NCBI GenBank assembly: GCA_005223185.1
Contig: NJBN01000002.1
Location: forward strand, 62,001 to 126,000
DNA from: a candidate division LCP-89 bacterium B3_LCP
GTDB lineage: Bacteria > Electryoneota > B3-LCP
Length of the DNA: 64,000 bases
Reading direction: 5' to 3'
The translations under genes were made by a program, and so were the position numbers. Shown in pieces: positions 17,694-26,660 of this stretch (position 1 is its first letter; every line of letters begins with the position of its first letter). The notes below the pieces were generated by a model. That model searched no databases. It saw nothing but the letters and a program-made list of their open reading frames with translations, and was not told the origin of the DNA.

Positions 17694-18356
17694 ATGGCAG
17701 AATTAAAACCTCGTGATATAATCATCCATCGTGCTGCACAAGAACTGCAGGATGGGTTCTACGTAAATTTAGGCATCGGCATGCCCACCTTGGTTTCCAA
17801 TTACATCCCGGAAGGGATGGACGTCTTCATGCAGACTGAGAACGGTATGATGGGTTATGGTCCCTTTCCCTTTGAAGGTGAAGAGGACGCCGATCTTATC
17901 AACGCCGGTAAGCAGACCATCACCGAACTCCCCGGAGCGTCGTACTTCTCATCAGCGATATCATTCGCTATGATCCGCGGCGGTCATGTGGATCTGACCA
18001 TTTTGGGCGCCATGCAGGTGGCGCACAATGGTGACCTGGCAAACTGGATGATTCCCGGAGCTATGGTCAAGGGAATGGGCGGCGCTATGGATCTGGTGGC
18101 AGGCGCTAAAAAAGTTGTGATTACCATGATGCATGCTGCCAAGGATGGCAGCCCTAAGATCCTGAAGAAATGCACCTTGCCTTTGACCGGAGTCAGCGTC
18201 GTGGATATGATCATCTCAGAACTCTGTGTGTTCGACGTCAAGCGGCCTGAAGGCTTGGTCTTGAGGGAATTAGCGCCCGGTGTATCTGTTGATGACGTGC
18301 GCAAGGTAACCGAAGCGGATTTTGAAGTGGGTGATGTTAAAGAGATGACAATCTAA
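17694..18356 (+). CDS. atoA: 3-oxoacid CoA-transferase subunit B
   Basis: Beta subunit of the CoA-transferase, 220 residues. The catalytic glutamate that forms the glutamyl-CoA thioester lies in the TENGMMGYG block (about residue 50), after the conserved [13 protein letters not shown]. With the alpha subunit immediately upstream it completes an AtoDA/ScoAB-type heteromer. Spacing and the GGAGA ribosome site indicate co-transcription. Confidence 0.93.
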   Translation: MAELKPRDIIIHRAAQELQDGFYVNLGIGMPTLVSNYIPEGMDVFMQTENGMMGYGPFPFEGEEDADLINAGKQTITELPGASYFSSAISFAMIRGGHVDLTILGAMQVAHNGDLANWMIPGAMVKGMGGAMDLVAGAKKVVITMMHAAKDGSPKILKKCTLPLTGVSVVDMIISELCVFDVKRPEGLVLRELAPGVSVDDVRKVTEADFEVGDVKEMTI

Positions 18357-18402
18357 AAATGCCTATCGATAAAGCGACAGAAATTGCGGAGTTTTCACGG
18401 TA

Positions 18403-19674
18403 GTGTCCGGATTTTTGAAAGAACCAGAATTTGCATCCCAACGCAACCTGAAGCGCTTGATCCTGATAATCGCCTTGATAGCAGTTGTCTTAAGGCTGTT
18501 GGCTATCTGGATTCGTTCTGCTGATATTGAACAGAATGCCTTCGAATTTGGTAGGATTGCCGAGAATATCATTGCCGGTAATGGATTCTCATACGATTTC
18601 TGGGGAAGATATCCGCTTGCTCTGACCAGTTGGATGGCGCCACTTTACCCTTACATTCTGGCAGGTTACTATACGCTGTTTGGGCACAACTTATTAGGTA
18701 TGGCGGTAATTCAAGCAATTTTGGGTGGTGTAGTATGTTGGGTGTTGGGATTAATTGGCGTTCGTATTTCGTCCGGATTCGTCGGAGTAACGGCTGCAGC
18801 GATATGCGCAATTTACCCGGAATCCATATTCCACCCCCAGAAGTTCGTATCCGAACCCTGGCTGCTGGTATTCGAAGTGCTCTTCGTGCTCTGTGGTGCG
18901 AACTATATATGGTCGGGTAAGAGCAAATACCTCATTCTGGCAGGAATCTTAAGTGGATTAGCAGTGTTGTGCAAGGAATCAGCGCTGTTATTGCCGATAG
19001 CACTGATTGTTTGGGTTGGATTGAAGAAGGGATTAAAGGGGAAAACGATGCTGAAAGCACTGATTCCCCTGGCGTTGACCGTCGTAATTATCGCACCTTG
19101 GACGGTTAGGAATTACATCGTTTTCGATAAATTCATACCGGTGCGAACCAATTTCTGGTTTAACGTCTGGCGAGGTGTAAATCCCCATGCTACCGGCACT
19201 CCTCGGGGTTTCGATAAACTGGTCATTGAAAAGAGTATGGCGTCAGAGTATTTAAGTTCAGTTGATTCGCGTTTACATAATAATGAAATACAACGCGAAG
19301 GGGTTTACCGGGAATTTGCCTTACGGCATATCAAAGATGATCCTTTGCGGTATTTAGGATTATCATTGCGACGACTGGTTTACTTCTGGAGTGTAGATCC
19401 CACGCACCCTCTGACCGGTCATCCTCTATATTGGCTGCCCTGGTTAGGGCTGCTCATACTGGCGGGGTTAGGTGTTTTTGCGATGCGTGTTTCTTGGCAG
19501 GATTATTCTCTGTGGTACTTACTCTTTTTCGTCACCACGGTTGTATTCAGCCTGACGCTGGTACTTCCCCGATATCGAATACCACTGCAGCCTGGATTGA
19601 TGCTCTTAGCCGCCGAAGGGATAAGATGGATAACCAGGCGCTGGTTCACAAGTGATCATTATATACGAAAATAG
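18403..19674 (+). CDS. GT39/ArnT-like membrane glycosyltransferase
   Basis: A 423-residue polytopic inner-membrane protein of the PMT/ArnT superfamily, which uses a polyprenyl-phosphate sugar donor to glycosylate lipids or proteins at the outer face of the membrane. After the first transmembrane segment comes the usual acidic loop ([19 protein letters not shown]), then many hydrophobic helices. The start is GTG with only a weak ribosome site, so it may lie elsewhere. It sits between CoA-transferase and acyl-CoA dehydrogenase genes with short gaps, although nothing in the catabolic pathway obviously needs it. Confidence 0.8.
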   Translation: MSGFLKEPEFASQRNLKRLILIIALIAVVLRLLAIWIRSADIEQNAFEFGRIAENIIAGNGFSYDFWGRYPLALTSWMAPLYPYILAGYYTLFGHNLLGMAVIQAILGGVVCWVLGLIGVRISSGFVGVTAAAICAIYPESIFHPQKFVSEPWLLVFEVLFVLCGANYIWSGKSKYLILAGILSGLAVLCKESALLLPIALIVWVGLKKGLKGKTMLKALIPLALTVVIIAPWTVRNYIVFDKFIPVRTNFWFNVWRGVNPHATGTPRGFDKLVIEKSMASEYLSSVDSRLHNNEIQREGVYREFALRHIKDDPLRYLGLSLRRLVYFWSVDPTHPLTGHPLYWLPWLGLLILAGLGVFAMRVSWQDYSLWYLLFFVTTVVFSLTLVLPRYRIPLQPGLMLLAAEGIRWITRRWFTSDHYIRK

Positions 19675-19694
19675 AAAAAATAAAGGTTCAAGAC

Positions 19695-20831
19695 ATGTTC
19701 CTGACTGAAGAACAAGAACTCCTACAACAGACTGTGTACGATTTTGCTCAGAATGAACTAAAACCACGCGCTGCCAAGTTCGATGAACAGGAATTCATCG
19801 ACCAGGATATTCTCACCAGTATGGGAGAACTTGGTCTGATGGGTGTTTGCTTTCCTGATGAGTACGGCGGCGCCGGGATGGATATGGTCTGCTATGCTAT
19901 AGCTGTCGAAGAGATCAGCAGAGTTTGTGCCGCTACCGGTATCACTCTGGCTGCTCATATTTCCTTAGGTACCAATCCCATCTATCTCTTCGGTTCTGAA
20001 GAACAGAAGCAGAAATATCTGCCCAAACTCTGTTCAGGGGAAGAACTGGGATCCTTCGGGCTGACCGAACCGAACGCAGGATCTGATGCCGGTGGTACGG
20101 AGACGACCGCCATACGCAAAGGGGATGAATGGGTTCTTAACGGTACTAAAATGTTCATCACCAACGGCAGCCTTGCTTGGACCAGCGTCAACACTGCCAT
20201 GACGGATAAGTCGAAAGGTTTAAAAGGGATATCGGCTTTTGTGATTGAACGGGGTACTCCAGGCTTCAGCGTCGGGGAGAAAATCCACAAAATGGGTATC
20301 CGTGGATCCGATACCACCGAACTGATCTTTGAAGACTGTCATATTCCTGCTGAGAATCTGCTTGGCGAGGAAAACGAGGGTTTCAAACAGTTCATGATCA
20401 TCCTGGATAGCGGGCGAATCAGCATCGGCGCTATGGCGTTGGGGATAGCTCAAGGGGCTTTTGATGAAGCTCTGCGCTATAGTAAAGAGCGCGAACAGTT
20501 CGGGCGTCCCATTGGTAGTTTGCAGGAAACTCAATTCAAACTGGCTGATATGGCAACCGAAATAGAAGCTGCCAGGCACCTGGTTTACCACGCTTCTCGT
20601 CTTAAGGATGCTGGTAAGAGCTATTCCAAGCAGTCGGCAATGTGCAAGGTGTATGCTTCAGAAGTGGCGGTGCGAACCTGCATCAAAGCTATACAGATTC
20701 ACGGTGGATACGGATACACCAAAGAGTATCCGGTCGAACGGATGTTCAGGGATTCCAAACTCACTACTATAGGTGAAGGCACGTCCGAAATTCAGAGGAT
20801 TGTCATCGCTAAAAATCTACTCACAGATTAA
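19695..20831 (+). CDS. acyl-CoA dehydrogenase (butyryl-CoA dehydrogenase-like)
   Basis: An FAD enzyme of 378 residues that oxidises acyl-CoA to trans-2-enoyl-CoA, passing electrons to ETF. The family signatures are [13 protein letters not shown] in the FAD/substrate region and GEGTSEIQR near the C-terminus, whose Glu (about residue 362) is the catalytic base in short-chain enzymes. Length is typical of butyryl-CoA dehydrogenases. A second family member lies at 24087, so the two may differ in chain length or direction. No etfAB genes are present in the window. Confidence 0.93.
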   Translation: MFLTEEQELLQQTVYDFAQNELKPRAAKFDEQEFIDQDILTSMGELGLMGVCFPDEYGGAGMDMVCYAIAVEEISRVCAATGITLAAHISLGTNPIYLFGSEEQKQKYLPKLCSGEELGSFGLTEPNAGSDAGGTETTAIRKGDEWVLNGTKMFITNGSLAWTSVNTAMTDKSKGLKGISAFVIERGTPGFSVGEKIHKMGIRGSDTTELIFEDCHIPAENLLGEENEGFKQFMIILDSGRISIGAMALGIAQGAFDEALRYSKEREQFGRPIGSLQETQFKLADMATEIEAARHLVYHASRLKDAGKSYSKQSAMCKVYASEVAVRTCIKAIQIHGGYGYTKEYPVERMFRDSKLTTIGEGTSEIQRIVIAKNLLTD

Positions 20832-20852
20832 CTTATAGGATAGAAGCAAAAC

Positions 20853-21695
20853 ATGGAATTGGGAAGTTTTAAAATCGATATCCTTCACGACGGTTACTTC
20901 AAATTAGACGGCGGTGCCATGTTCGGCGTGGTTCCCAAACAGGTCTGGGACAGGCTGGAACCTGCTGATGATCGCAACCGCATCAAGTTAGCCTCCAATC
21001 CGACCCTCGTGAGGACCGGGGACCACACCATTCTCATAGATACCGGTCTGGGCGATAAATATGGTCCCAGCTCACTTGATCACTATGAAATTGAATTACC
21101 GCGCTACCTCACCGCAGAACTGCATCGATTGGGGTTGGAACCGGAGAACGTGGACTATGTCATAAACACTCATCTGCATTTCGACCACATTGGTGGTAAT
21201 ACCGTGAGGAACGAAGCGGGGGATTTCATCCCCGCCTTTCCCAACGCTAAATACGTCATGCAGAAAGCTGAGTATGAAGACGCCATGTCGCCGGGGCCGC
21301 GCACCAAAGCGAGTTACAATCCCGATGATATCGTACCACTACAGGAGAGCGGACAAATACACTTAATTGACGGTGATACTGAAGTTGTTCCCGGAATCCG
21401 TATGCGGGTCACGGGAGGGCACACGCGCTCCCATTCGATCGTGGAAATCGAAGCCGAAGGGCAAAAAGCTCTGTTCTTAGCCGATCTGATTCCCACCTCA
21501 TCGCACATAAGAGTGCCCTATGTTATGGGATACGATCTCTTTCCCGCTGATACAGCCACCTACAAGGAAGAGTTATTCAAAGAAGCAGTAGAAGGGGATT
21601 ATATCCTCATCTTCGAACATTCTCCCCATGTGAAAGCAGGACGGGTTCGTTTCGATGGGGATGAGATACGTTTCATTGCTGAACCTTACGCCTAA
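20853..21695 (+). CDS. MBL-fold metallo-hydrolase
   Basis: A 280-residue metallo-beta-lactamase-fold protein with the metal motif NTHLHFDHIGGN (about residues 105-116), a further His in GGHTRSHS and an Asp in LFLADLIP, so a dinuclear metal site is expected. It resembles the broad quorum-quenching-lactonase/thioester-hydrolase-like group; the substrate cannot be assigned. Placed between acyl-CoA dehydrogenase and thiolase genes with gaps of about 20 and 38 bases, it probably belongs to the catabolic operon, perhaps acting on an acyl-CoA or lactone. Confidence 0.88.
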   Translation: MELGSFKIDILHDGYFKLDGGAMFGVVPKQVWDRLEPADDRNRIKLASNPTLVRTGDHTILIDTGLGDKYGPSSLDHYEIELPRYLTAELHRLGLEPENVDYVINTHLHFDHIGGNTVRNEAGDFIPAFPNAKYVMQKAEYEDAMSPGPRTKASYNPDDIVPLQESGQIHLIDGDTEVVPGIRMRVTGGHTRSHSIVEIEAEGQKALFLADLIPTSSHIRVPYVMGYDLFPADTATYKEELFKEAVEGDYILIFEHSPHVKAGRVRFDGDEIRFIAEPYA

Positions 21696-21733
21696 TCACA
21701 TATAAGTAAATAAAATATCTAAAAGGAGGAACT

Positions 21734-22918
21734 ATGGCCAACCTTAGAGATGTAGTTATTGTCAGCGCTGTGCGGACACCGATCGGCTGTTTCCTGGGTA
21801 GTTTATCAACTGTGCCGGCGCCACGGTTAGGCGCTGTGGCTATCAAAGCTGCGCTCGAACGTGCTCATCTGGATCCCGAACAAGTGGATGAAGTTATCAT
21901 GGGATGCGTATTAGCCGCTGGAGTCGGTCAGGCGCCTGCTCGCCAGGCGATGATCTATGCAGGCATTCCCAGATCGGCTGGCGCCATGACCATCAACAAG
22001 GTCTGTGGATCGGGTTTGAAATCAGTCATGCTGGCTGCTCAGTCAATTCAATGCGGAGAGGCTGACATAGTAGTGGCTGGTGGTATGGAGAACATGAGTT
22101 TAGTGCCGTTTTATTCACTGAATGGTCGTACCGGTTTTCGTATGGGACATGCCCAGTTGACCGATGGCATGATCTTCGACGGTCTCTGGGATATATACAA
22201 CAATTTCCATATGGGCAGTGCCGCTGAACTCTGTGCCAAGGAATTCAATATCACTCGCGAAGACCAGGATGCCTACGCGACAGAATCGTACACACGCGCT
22301 CAAGCGGCAATTGCTGATGGCAAATTCAAGGCTGAGATCGTTCCCGTGGAAGTGCCCGGACGCAAAGGACTGGTAACGGTTGTTGAAGAGGATGAGGAAC
22401 CAGGAAAGGGCAACGTCAGCAAATTTACTGCTCTTAGATCGGCCTTTATGAGAAATGGTACGGTAACGGCTGCAAACGCATCATCAATTAACGATGGTGC
22501 CGCAGCAGTGATCATGATGTCAGCAGAAAAGGCGAAGGATTTGGGATTGAAGCCATTGGCGAAGTTCGTGGCACACGCGACAGCAAGCAAGGATCCGGAA
22601 TGGTTCACCACAGCTCCAACCGACGCCATCAATAAACTCTTAAAGAAGACCAAGCTGTCAACCGATGATATTGATCTCTACGAGATCAACGAAGCTTTCT
22701 CGGTCGTTTCCGTCGCCAACAATCAACTGTTGGGATTGGATCCGGATAAGGTCAACGTCAAGGGTGGCGCGGTAGCTTTAGGTCACCCCATTGGAGCTTC
22801 GGGAACGCGCATCTTAGTAACGCTGCTTTACGCCATGAAGGATCGTAAAGCCAAGCGAGGTCTTGCTGCGCTCTGCATCGGCGGCGGCGAAGCTGTAACG
22901 GCAATAGTCGAGAGATAA
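21734..22918 (+). CDS. acetyl-CoA C-acetyltransferase (thiolase)
   Basis: A 394-residue type II thiolase that reversibly cleaves acetoacetyl-CoA to two acetyl-CoA. All catalytic elements are present: the nucleophilic Cys in NKVCGSGLKS (about residue 90), His in ALGHPIGASG (about 350) and the second Cys in ALCIGGGEA (about 380). The start ATG has AAAGGAGGAA upstream. It contrasts with the thiolase-like protein at 12268, which lacks the first Cys. In this cluster it is the last step of butyrate or acetoacetate breakdown. Confidence 0.95.
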   Translation: MANLRDVVIVSAVRTPIGCFLGSLSTVPAPRLGAVAIKAALERAHLDPEQVDEVIMGCVLAAGVGQAPARQAMIYAGIPRSAGAMTINKVCGSGLKSVMLAAQSIQCGEADIVVAGGMENMSLVPFYSLNGRTGFRMGHAQLTDGMIFDGLWDIYNNFHMGSAAELCAKEFNITREDQDAYATESYTRAQAAIADGKFKAEIVPVEVPGRKGLVTVVEEDEEPGKGNVSKFTALRSAFMRNGTVTAANASSINDGAAAVIMMSAEKAKDLGLKPLAKFVAHATASKDPEWFTTAPTDAINKLLKKTKLSTDDIDLYEINEAFSVVSVANNQLLGLDPDKVNVKGGAVALGHPIGASGTRILVTLLYAMKDRKAKRGLAALCIGGGEAVTAIVER

Positions 22919-23003
22919 GTTGTAAAACTTGACAGAACGGATCTTCCCGTTCACCAAATAAATACTATCAATTAAGTTGAGATTGTTACAGAAGTCCCGG
23001 AAG

Positions 23004-23106
23004 GTCATTGCTCCATAGGAGTCACTACGTGACGAGCCGAAGGCGAAGCAATCTTAAGTACTTATAAACCAAAAGATTGCTTCGGGGCTTTGCCCCTCGC
23101 AATGAC
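23004..23106. repeat. MITE-like palindromic element with GTCATTGC ends
   Basis: A 103-base element between thiolase and hydroxyacyl-CoA dehydrogenase genes. The terminal inverted repeats are GTCATTGC (23004-23011) and GCAATGAC (23099-23106); inside, CGAAGCAATCTT and AAGATTGCTTCG form a perfect 12-base inverted pair, and GGGGC-TTT-GCCCC a small hairpin. Sequences of this GTCATTGC...CGAAGCAATCT kind are widely dispersed in bacterial genomes (general knowledge). It contains CTCCATAGGAGTC, also present at 222-234. Confidence 0.7.
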
Positions 23107-23183
23107 GGTTAGACATAGTTATTCAATAATCTCAAGTTATACTTAAATAACCAATAACAAAAAGATTGCCTCTGGAGGAACGC

Positions 23184-24041
23184 ATGGCAGAAATAAAGAA
23201 AATCGCCGTAATTGGCGCTGGGACAATGGGCAACGGAATTACTCATGTCGCTTCGCAGGCTGGATTCGAGGTTACTTTAATCGACGAGAATCAGGAAGCT
23301 CTGGATAATTCGGGTCAAGTTATCGTGAAGAACATGAGTCGTCAGGTGCAAAAACGAGCTATCCCGGAATACCGCATGAACGATGCCCTGAAGAGAATCA
23401 CATACACCAAAGACTGGAAGGCTATCCCTGACGCAGATCTGATCGTGGAAGCGGTTTTTGAGGACGCAGATCTGAAAAAGAAGATCTTTGCGCGATTGGA
23501 CAAGGAAGCGAAAGCTGGCGCCATTCTGGCTAGCAATACCTCTTCCATTTCTATCGCCGAGATTGCGGGAGTTACCAAGCGCGCTGACAAAGTAATAGGC
23601 ATGCACTTCATGAATCCTGTCCCCATGATGCAGTTGGTGGAGATCGTCTGCGGTTCGGATACCTCTGATGAAACCTATGAAATCATCGAGAAACTTGCCC
23701 GGAAGATGGGGAAAACTCCGGCCAAAGCGAACGATTCCCCCGGTTTCATCGCCAATCGTATCCTCATGCCTATGATCAACGAAGCGATATTCACCTTGCA
23801 AGAGGGAGTCGGCACGAAAGAAGCCATCGATACCGTCATGAAATTGGGTACGGCTCATCCGATGGGACCGCTGACACTGGCTGACCTGATCGGTCTGGAC
23901 GTCTGCCTATCAATTATGCAAGTGCTATATGCCGGTTTCGGTGATGAAAAATACCGCCCTTGTCCATTACTGGAGAAAATAGTGTCTGAAGGAAACCTGG
24001 GTCGTAAGACGGGTAAAGGCTTCTATGACTACTCCACTTAA
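23184..24041 (+). CDS. 3-hydroxybutyryl-CoA dehydrogenase
   Basis: This NAD(P)-dependent enzyme of 285 residues interconverts 3-hydroxyacyl-CoA and 3-oxoacyl-CoA. The N-terminal Rossmann fold has [21 protein letters not shown]; the motifs [18 protein letters not shown] (with the catalytic His) and [10 protein letters not shown] follow. The ATG at 23184 is preferred over the 23166 start of the ORF track because GGAGG stands six bases before it. It is preceded by the palindromic element at 23004-23106. It supplies the third step of butyrate oxidation. Confidence 0.94.
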   Translation: MAEIKKIAVIGAGTMGNGITHVASQAGFEVTLIDENQEALDNSGQVIVKNMSRQVQKRAIPEYRMNDALKRITYTKDWKAIPDADLIVEAVFEDADLKKKIFARLDKEAKAGAILASNTSSISIAEIAGVTKRADKVIGMHFMNPVPMMQLVEIVCGSDTSDETYEIIEKLARKMGKTPAKANDSPGFIANRILMPMINEAIFTLQEGVGTKEAIDTVMKLGTAHPMGPLTLADLIGLDVCLSIMQVLYAGFGDEKYRPCPLLEKIVSEGNLGRKTGKGFYDYST

Positions 24042-24086
24042 ATTATCGCAAGAAACCCTGTAATATCATAGAATAAAGAGCGCTTT

Positions 24087-25247
24087 ATGGACTTAGCTTA
24101 CACAGAAGAACACGAACTTATCCGCAAGACGGCACGAGAGTTCGCTCAGGAGAGGTTAGCGCCCGGCGTAGCCGAACGCGATCGTGATATGATTTACCCC
24201 GAGGAACAACTCCGCGAACTCGGCGAACTGGGTTTCTGGGGCATATTCTTCGATGAGAAATACGGCGGCGCTGGATTAGACTCCATCAGCTACTGCATCG
24301 CCATTGAGGAGCTATCCAGAGTTGACGCTTCTGTCGGAGTGATAATCTCCGTCACCAACTCTCTGGCAGCTTACCCTATAGACAAGTTCGGCACTGAAGA
24401 GCAGAAACAAAAGTTCCTGGCGCCTCTGGTTTCAGGACAAAAACTTGGTGGATTCTGTTTGACAGAGCCGGGTGCCGGTTCAGATGCCGGGGCACAAAAA
24501 ACCACAGCAGTGGTTGACGGTGATAATTACGTCGTAAACGGTTCGAAGCATTTTGTTACTTCCGGTAAAAACGGCGATATCTTCATCGTTACTGCGGTGA
24601 CCGACAAATCCCAAGGCTTGAAAGGTACGTCAACGCTGATTATCGAACAGGGTACGCCTGGATTGACCGTGGAACCTCCTGAACATAAATTAGGCATCCG
24701 TGGCAGCGATACTCATGCACTCACCTTCGATGACTGCAAAGTGCCGGTTGCTAACCGTTTAGGTGCCGAAGGTGATGGATTCAAAGTCGCCATGACAGCT
24801 TTGGATTCAGGCAGGATGGGAATTGCAGCTCAAGCGCTGGGCATTGCTCAAGGTTCCCTGGATGCCTCACTTCAGTATGCCCATGAGCGTCAGCAGTTTG
24901 GGAAATTCTTGAAGGATTTCCAGGCAATACAGTTCAAATTGGCGGATATGGAGACCAGAATTCACGCTTCCAGGCTTCTACTTCATCAATCAGCGTTGCT
25001 GAAGGACGCCGGAAAGCGTTATACCAAGGAAGTGGCAATGGCGAAGGTCTTCTGTTCAGAAACTGCCATGTGGGCTGCTGAAGAAGCCGTTCAGATTTAC
25101 GGTGGGTATGGTTATTCAACTGAATATCCGGTGGAGCGCTTCATGCGTGACGCCAAGATCACCGAAATCTACGAAGGTACCAGTGAAATTCAGCGTGTTG
25201 TGATAGCTGCAAATCTCTTAGCTGAATGGGCAAAGATGCACGGTTAG
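24087..25247 (+). CDS. acyl-CoA dehydrogenase, second copy
   Basis: Another short-chain acyl-CoA dehydrogenase, 386 residues. Conserved blocks are FCLTEPGAGSDAG and YEGTSEIQR with the catalytic Glu near residue 363; the region YGGYGYSTEYPVERFMRDAK is family-typical. It resembles the enzyme at 19695 over its whole length but is clearly diverged from it. It starts 45 bases after the hydroxyacyl-CoA dehydrogenase stop codon. Expected role: FAD-dependent oxidation of butyryl-CoA or a related acyl-CoA with ETF as acceptor. Confidence 0.93.
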   Translation: MDLAYTEEHELIRKTAREFAQERLAPGVAERDRDMIYPEEQLRELGELGFWGIFFDEKYGGAGLDSISYCIAIEELSRVDASVGVIISVTNSLAAYPIDKFGTEEQKQKFLAPLVSGQKLGGFCLTEPGAGSDAGAQKTTAVVDGDNYVVNGSKHFVTSGKNGDIFIVTAVTDKSQGLKGTSTLIIEQGTPGLTVEPPEHKLGIRGSDTHALTFDDCKVPVANRLGAEGDGFKVAMTALDSGRMGIAAQALGIAQGSLDASLQYAHERQQFGKFLKDFQAIQFKLADMETRIHASRLLLHQSALLKDAGKRYTKEVAMAKVFCSETAMWAAEEAVQIYGGYGYSTEYPVERFMRDAKITEIYEGTSEIQRVVIAANLLAEWAKMHG

Positions 25248-25326
25248 GATGAATAGACCGTGAACCCTATTGATGCTATTTCGAGGGTGCGTTAACAATG
25301 CTTTCAATATGGGTGTATGATCCGGT

Positions 25327-26490
25327 ATGAATGAAGTAACAGACTTACAGCCGGTCCCAAGGGCTCGTGCTATGCCGCCTTTCAGGGCTATGCAGCTTTT
25401 GGCAGAAGCACGTCGTTTGGAATCCCAGGGACGCGACATCATCCATATGGAGGTAGGTGAACCGGACTTCAAGACGCCCCAACACATCATTGAAGCTGCT
25501 TTTCAGGCCGCAAAGAACGGATTTACTTCCTATACACCGGCGGAAGGTATAGCTGAACTGCGTGAAGCGCTTGCGGACACTTACGAGGCGAGGTACGGCG
25601 TAGAAGTCAACCCTGATCGGTTCATCGTAACGGTAGGTTCCTCCCCCGCGCTCTGGCTGATCTTTTCAGCGATATTGGAACCAGGTGATGTCGTCATGAT
25701 GTGCGATCCTCATTACGCCTGCTATCCGAATGACGTTAGATACATTGGCGGTGAACCTGTCACATTCCCGGTGCGTTCCCAGGATGGTTTCCGTCTTGAC
25801 CCTGGAGAAAGCTGGAGCAAAAATGTGGATCGAGCTAAGGCTTTTCTGGTAAATTCTCCTTCCAATCCCACCGGTGCAGTGGTGGATCATGATGATTGGA
25901 GAGAATTAGCCGAACTGCCTGTGCCCTATATCATCTCAGATGAGATCTATCATGGCATAGAATACGGCGTCAAATCACATTCGGCTCTTGAATATCGACC
26001 GGATGCGTTCGTAGTTTCCGGATTTTCCAAGCTTTACGCCATGACTGGCTGGAGATTGGGTTGGATCATCTGCCCTGAAAATTTCATCGAACCGTTGCGC
26101 CGCATCCATCAAAATCTGTTCCTGTGTGCGTCTTCGTTCGTTCAGAAAGCAGGGATTGCTGCTCTGACGGGACCGCAGGGTGAGATTAAAAAGATGGTCG
26201 AAACATACGATAAGCGCAGAGTTTTTATCGTAGGTGCTTTGCGAGATATGGGGTTTGACGTTCCGGTTGAACCGAAGGGTGCATTCTACATATTAACAGA
26301 TGCGCGTCACTTGGATGAAAATTCAGAGAGGCTTTCACACCGCTTGTTGAATGAAGCCGGCGTGGCGGTCACGCCGGGCATAGACTTCGGTCAGGAAGCG
26401 GAAGGTTTCCTGCGCTTTTCCTATGCCACTTCAATCGAGAGCATAGCAGAAGGAATGAAGCGGATAAAGGGTTGGATTGACTCTCTGTGA
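25327..26490 (+). CDS. PLP-dependent class I/II aminotransferase
   Basis: A fold-type I aminotransferase of 387 residues. The N-terminal HMEVGEPDFKTP motif, the VNSPSNPTGAVV loop with the Asn that holds the cofactor, the DEIYHG segment, the Schiff-base Lys in SGFSKLYAMTGWRLGW (about residue 234) and the C-terminal FLRFSYATS with the substrate-binding Arg are all present. It groups with aspartate/alanine/aromatic transaminases; substrate cannot be given. A hairpin (26504-26528) follows the stop codon and may end the catabolic transcript. Confidence 0.9.
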   Translation: MNEVTDLQPVPRARAMPPFRAMQLLAEARRLESQGRDIIHMEVGEPDFKTPQHIIEAAFQAAKNGFTSYTPAEGIAELREALADTYEARYGVEVNPDRFIVTVGSSPALWLIFSAILEPGDVVMMCDPHYACYPNDVRYIGGEPVTFPVRSQDGFRLDPGESWSKNVDRAKAFLVNSPSNPTGAVVDHDDWRELAELPVPYIISDEIYHGIEYGVKSHSALEYRPDAFVVSGFSKLYAMTGWRLGWIICPENFIEPLRRIHQNLFLCASSFVQKAGIAALTGPQGEIKKMVETYDKRRVFIVGALRDMGFDVPVEPKGAFYILTDARHLDENSERLSHRLLNEAGVAVTPGIDFGQEAEGFLRFSYATSIESIAEGMKRIKGWIDSL

Positions 26491-26503
26491 AGATTAGAAA
26501 CGG

Positions 26504-26528
26504 AGTTGTCGGTGCTATACCGGCAACT
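26504..26528 (+). terminator. possible terminator hairpin after the aminotransferase gene
   Basis: AGTTGTCGGT and ACCGGCAACT form a 10-base-pair stem with one G-U pair and a five-base loop, 13 bases after the stop codon. There is no T-run, so termination would be inefficient or Rho-assisted. Base composition turns AT-rich right after it. Confidence 0.35.
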
Positions 26529-26660
26529 TAGACCCTGTATTTAATTGATCTAACCAGATCATAAATATTAATAGTGTCAGGCTGAACTAAGCCATAAATT
26601 TCTCAAAAAGGGATCGAACACTAAGTAATCTTGATCCTTTCACGAAAAGGAGAAATAAGC

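Noticed and set aside
21217-21240. GCGGGG..CCCCGC palindrome within the MBL hydrolase gene as another inserted element
   Set aside because: The protein has normal family length and motif spacing at this place (G-D-F-I-P-A-F-P-N-A), so there is no sign of insertion.
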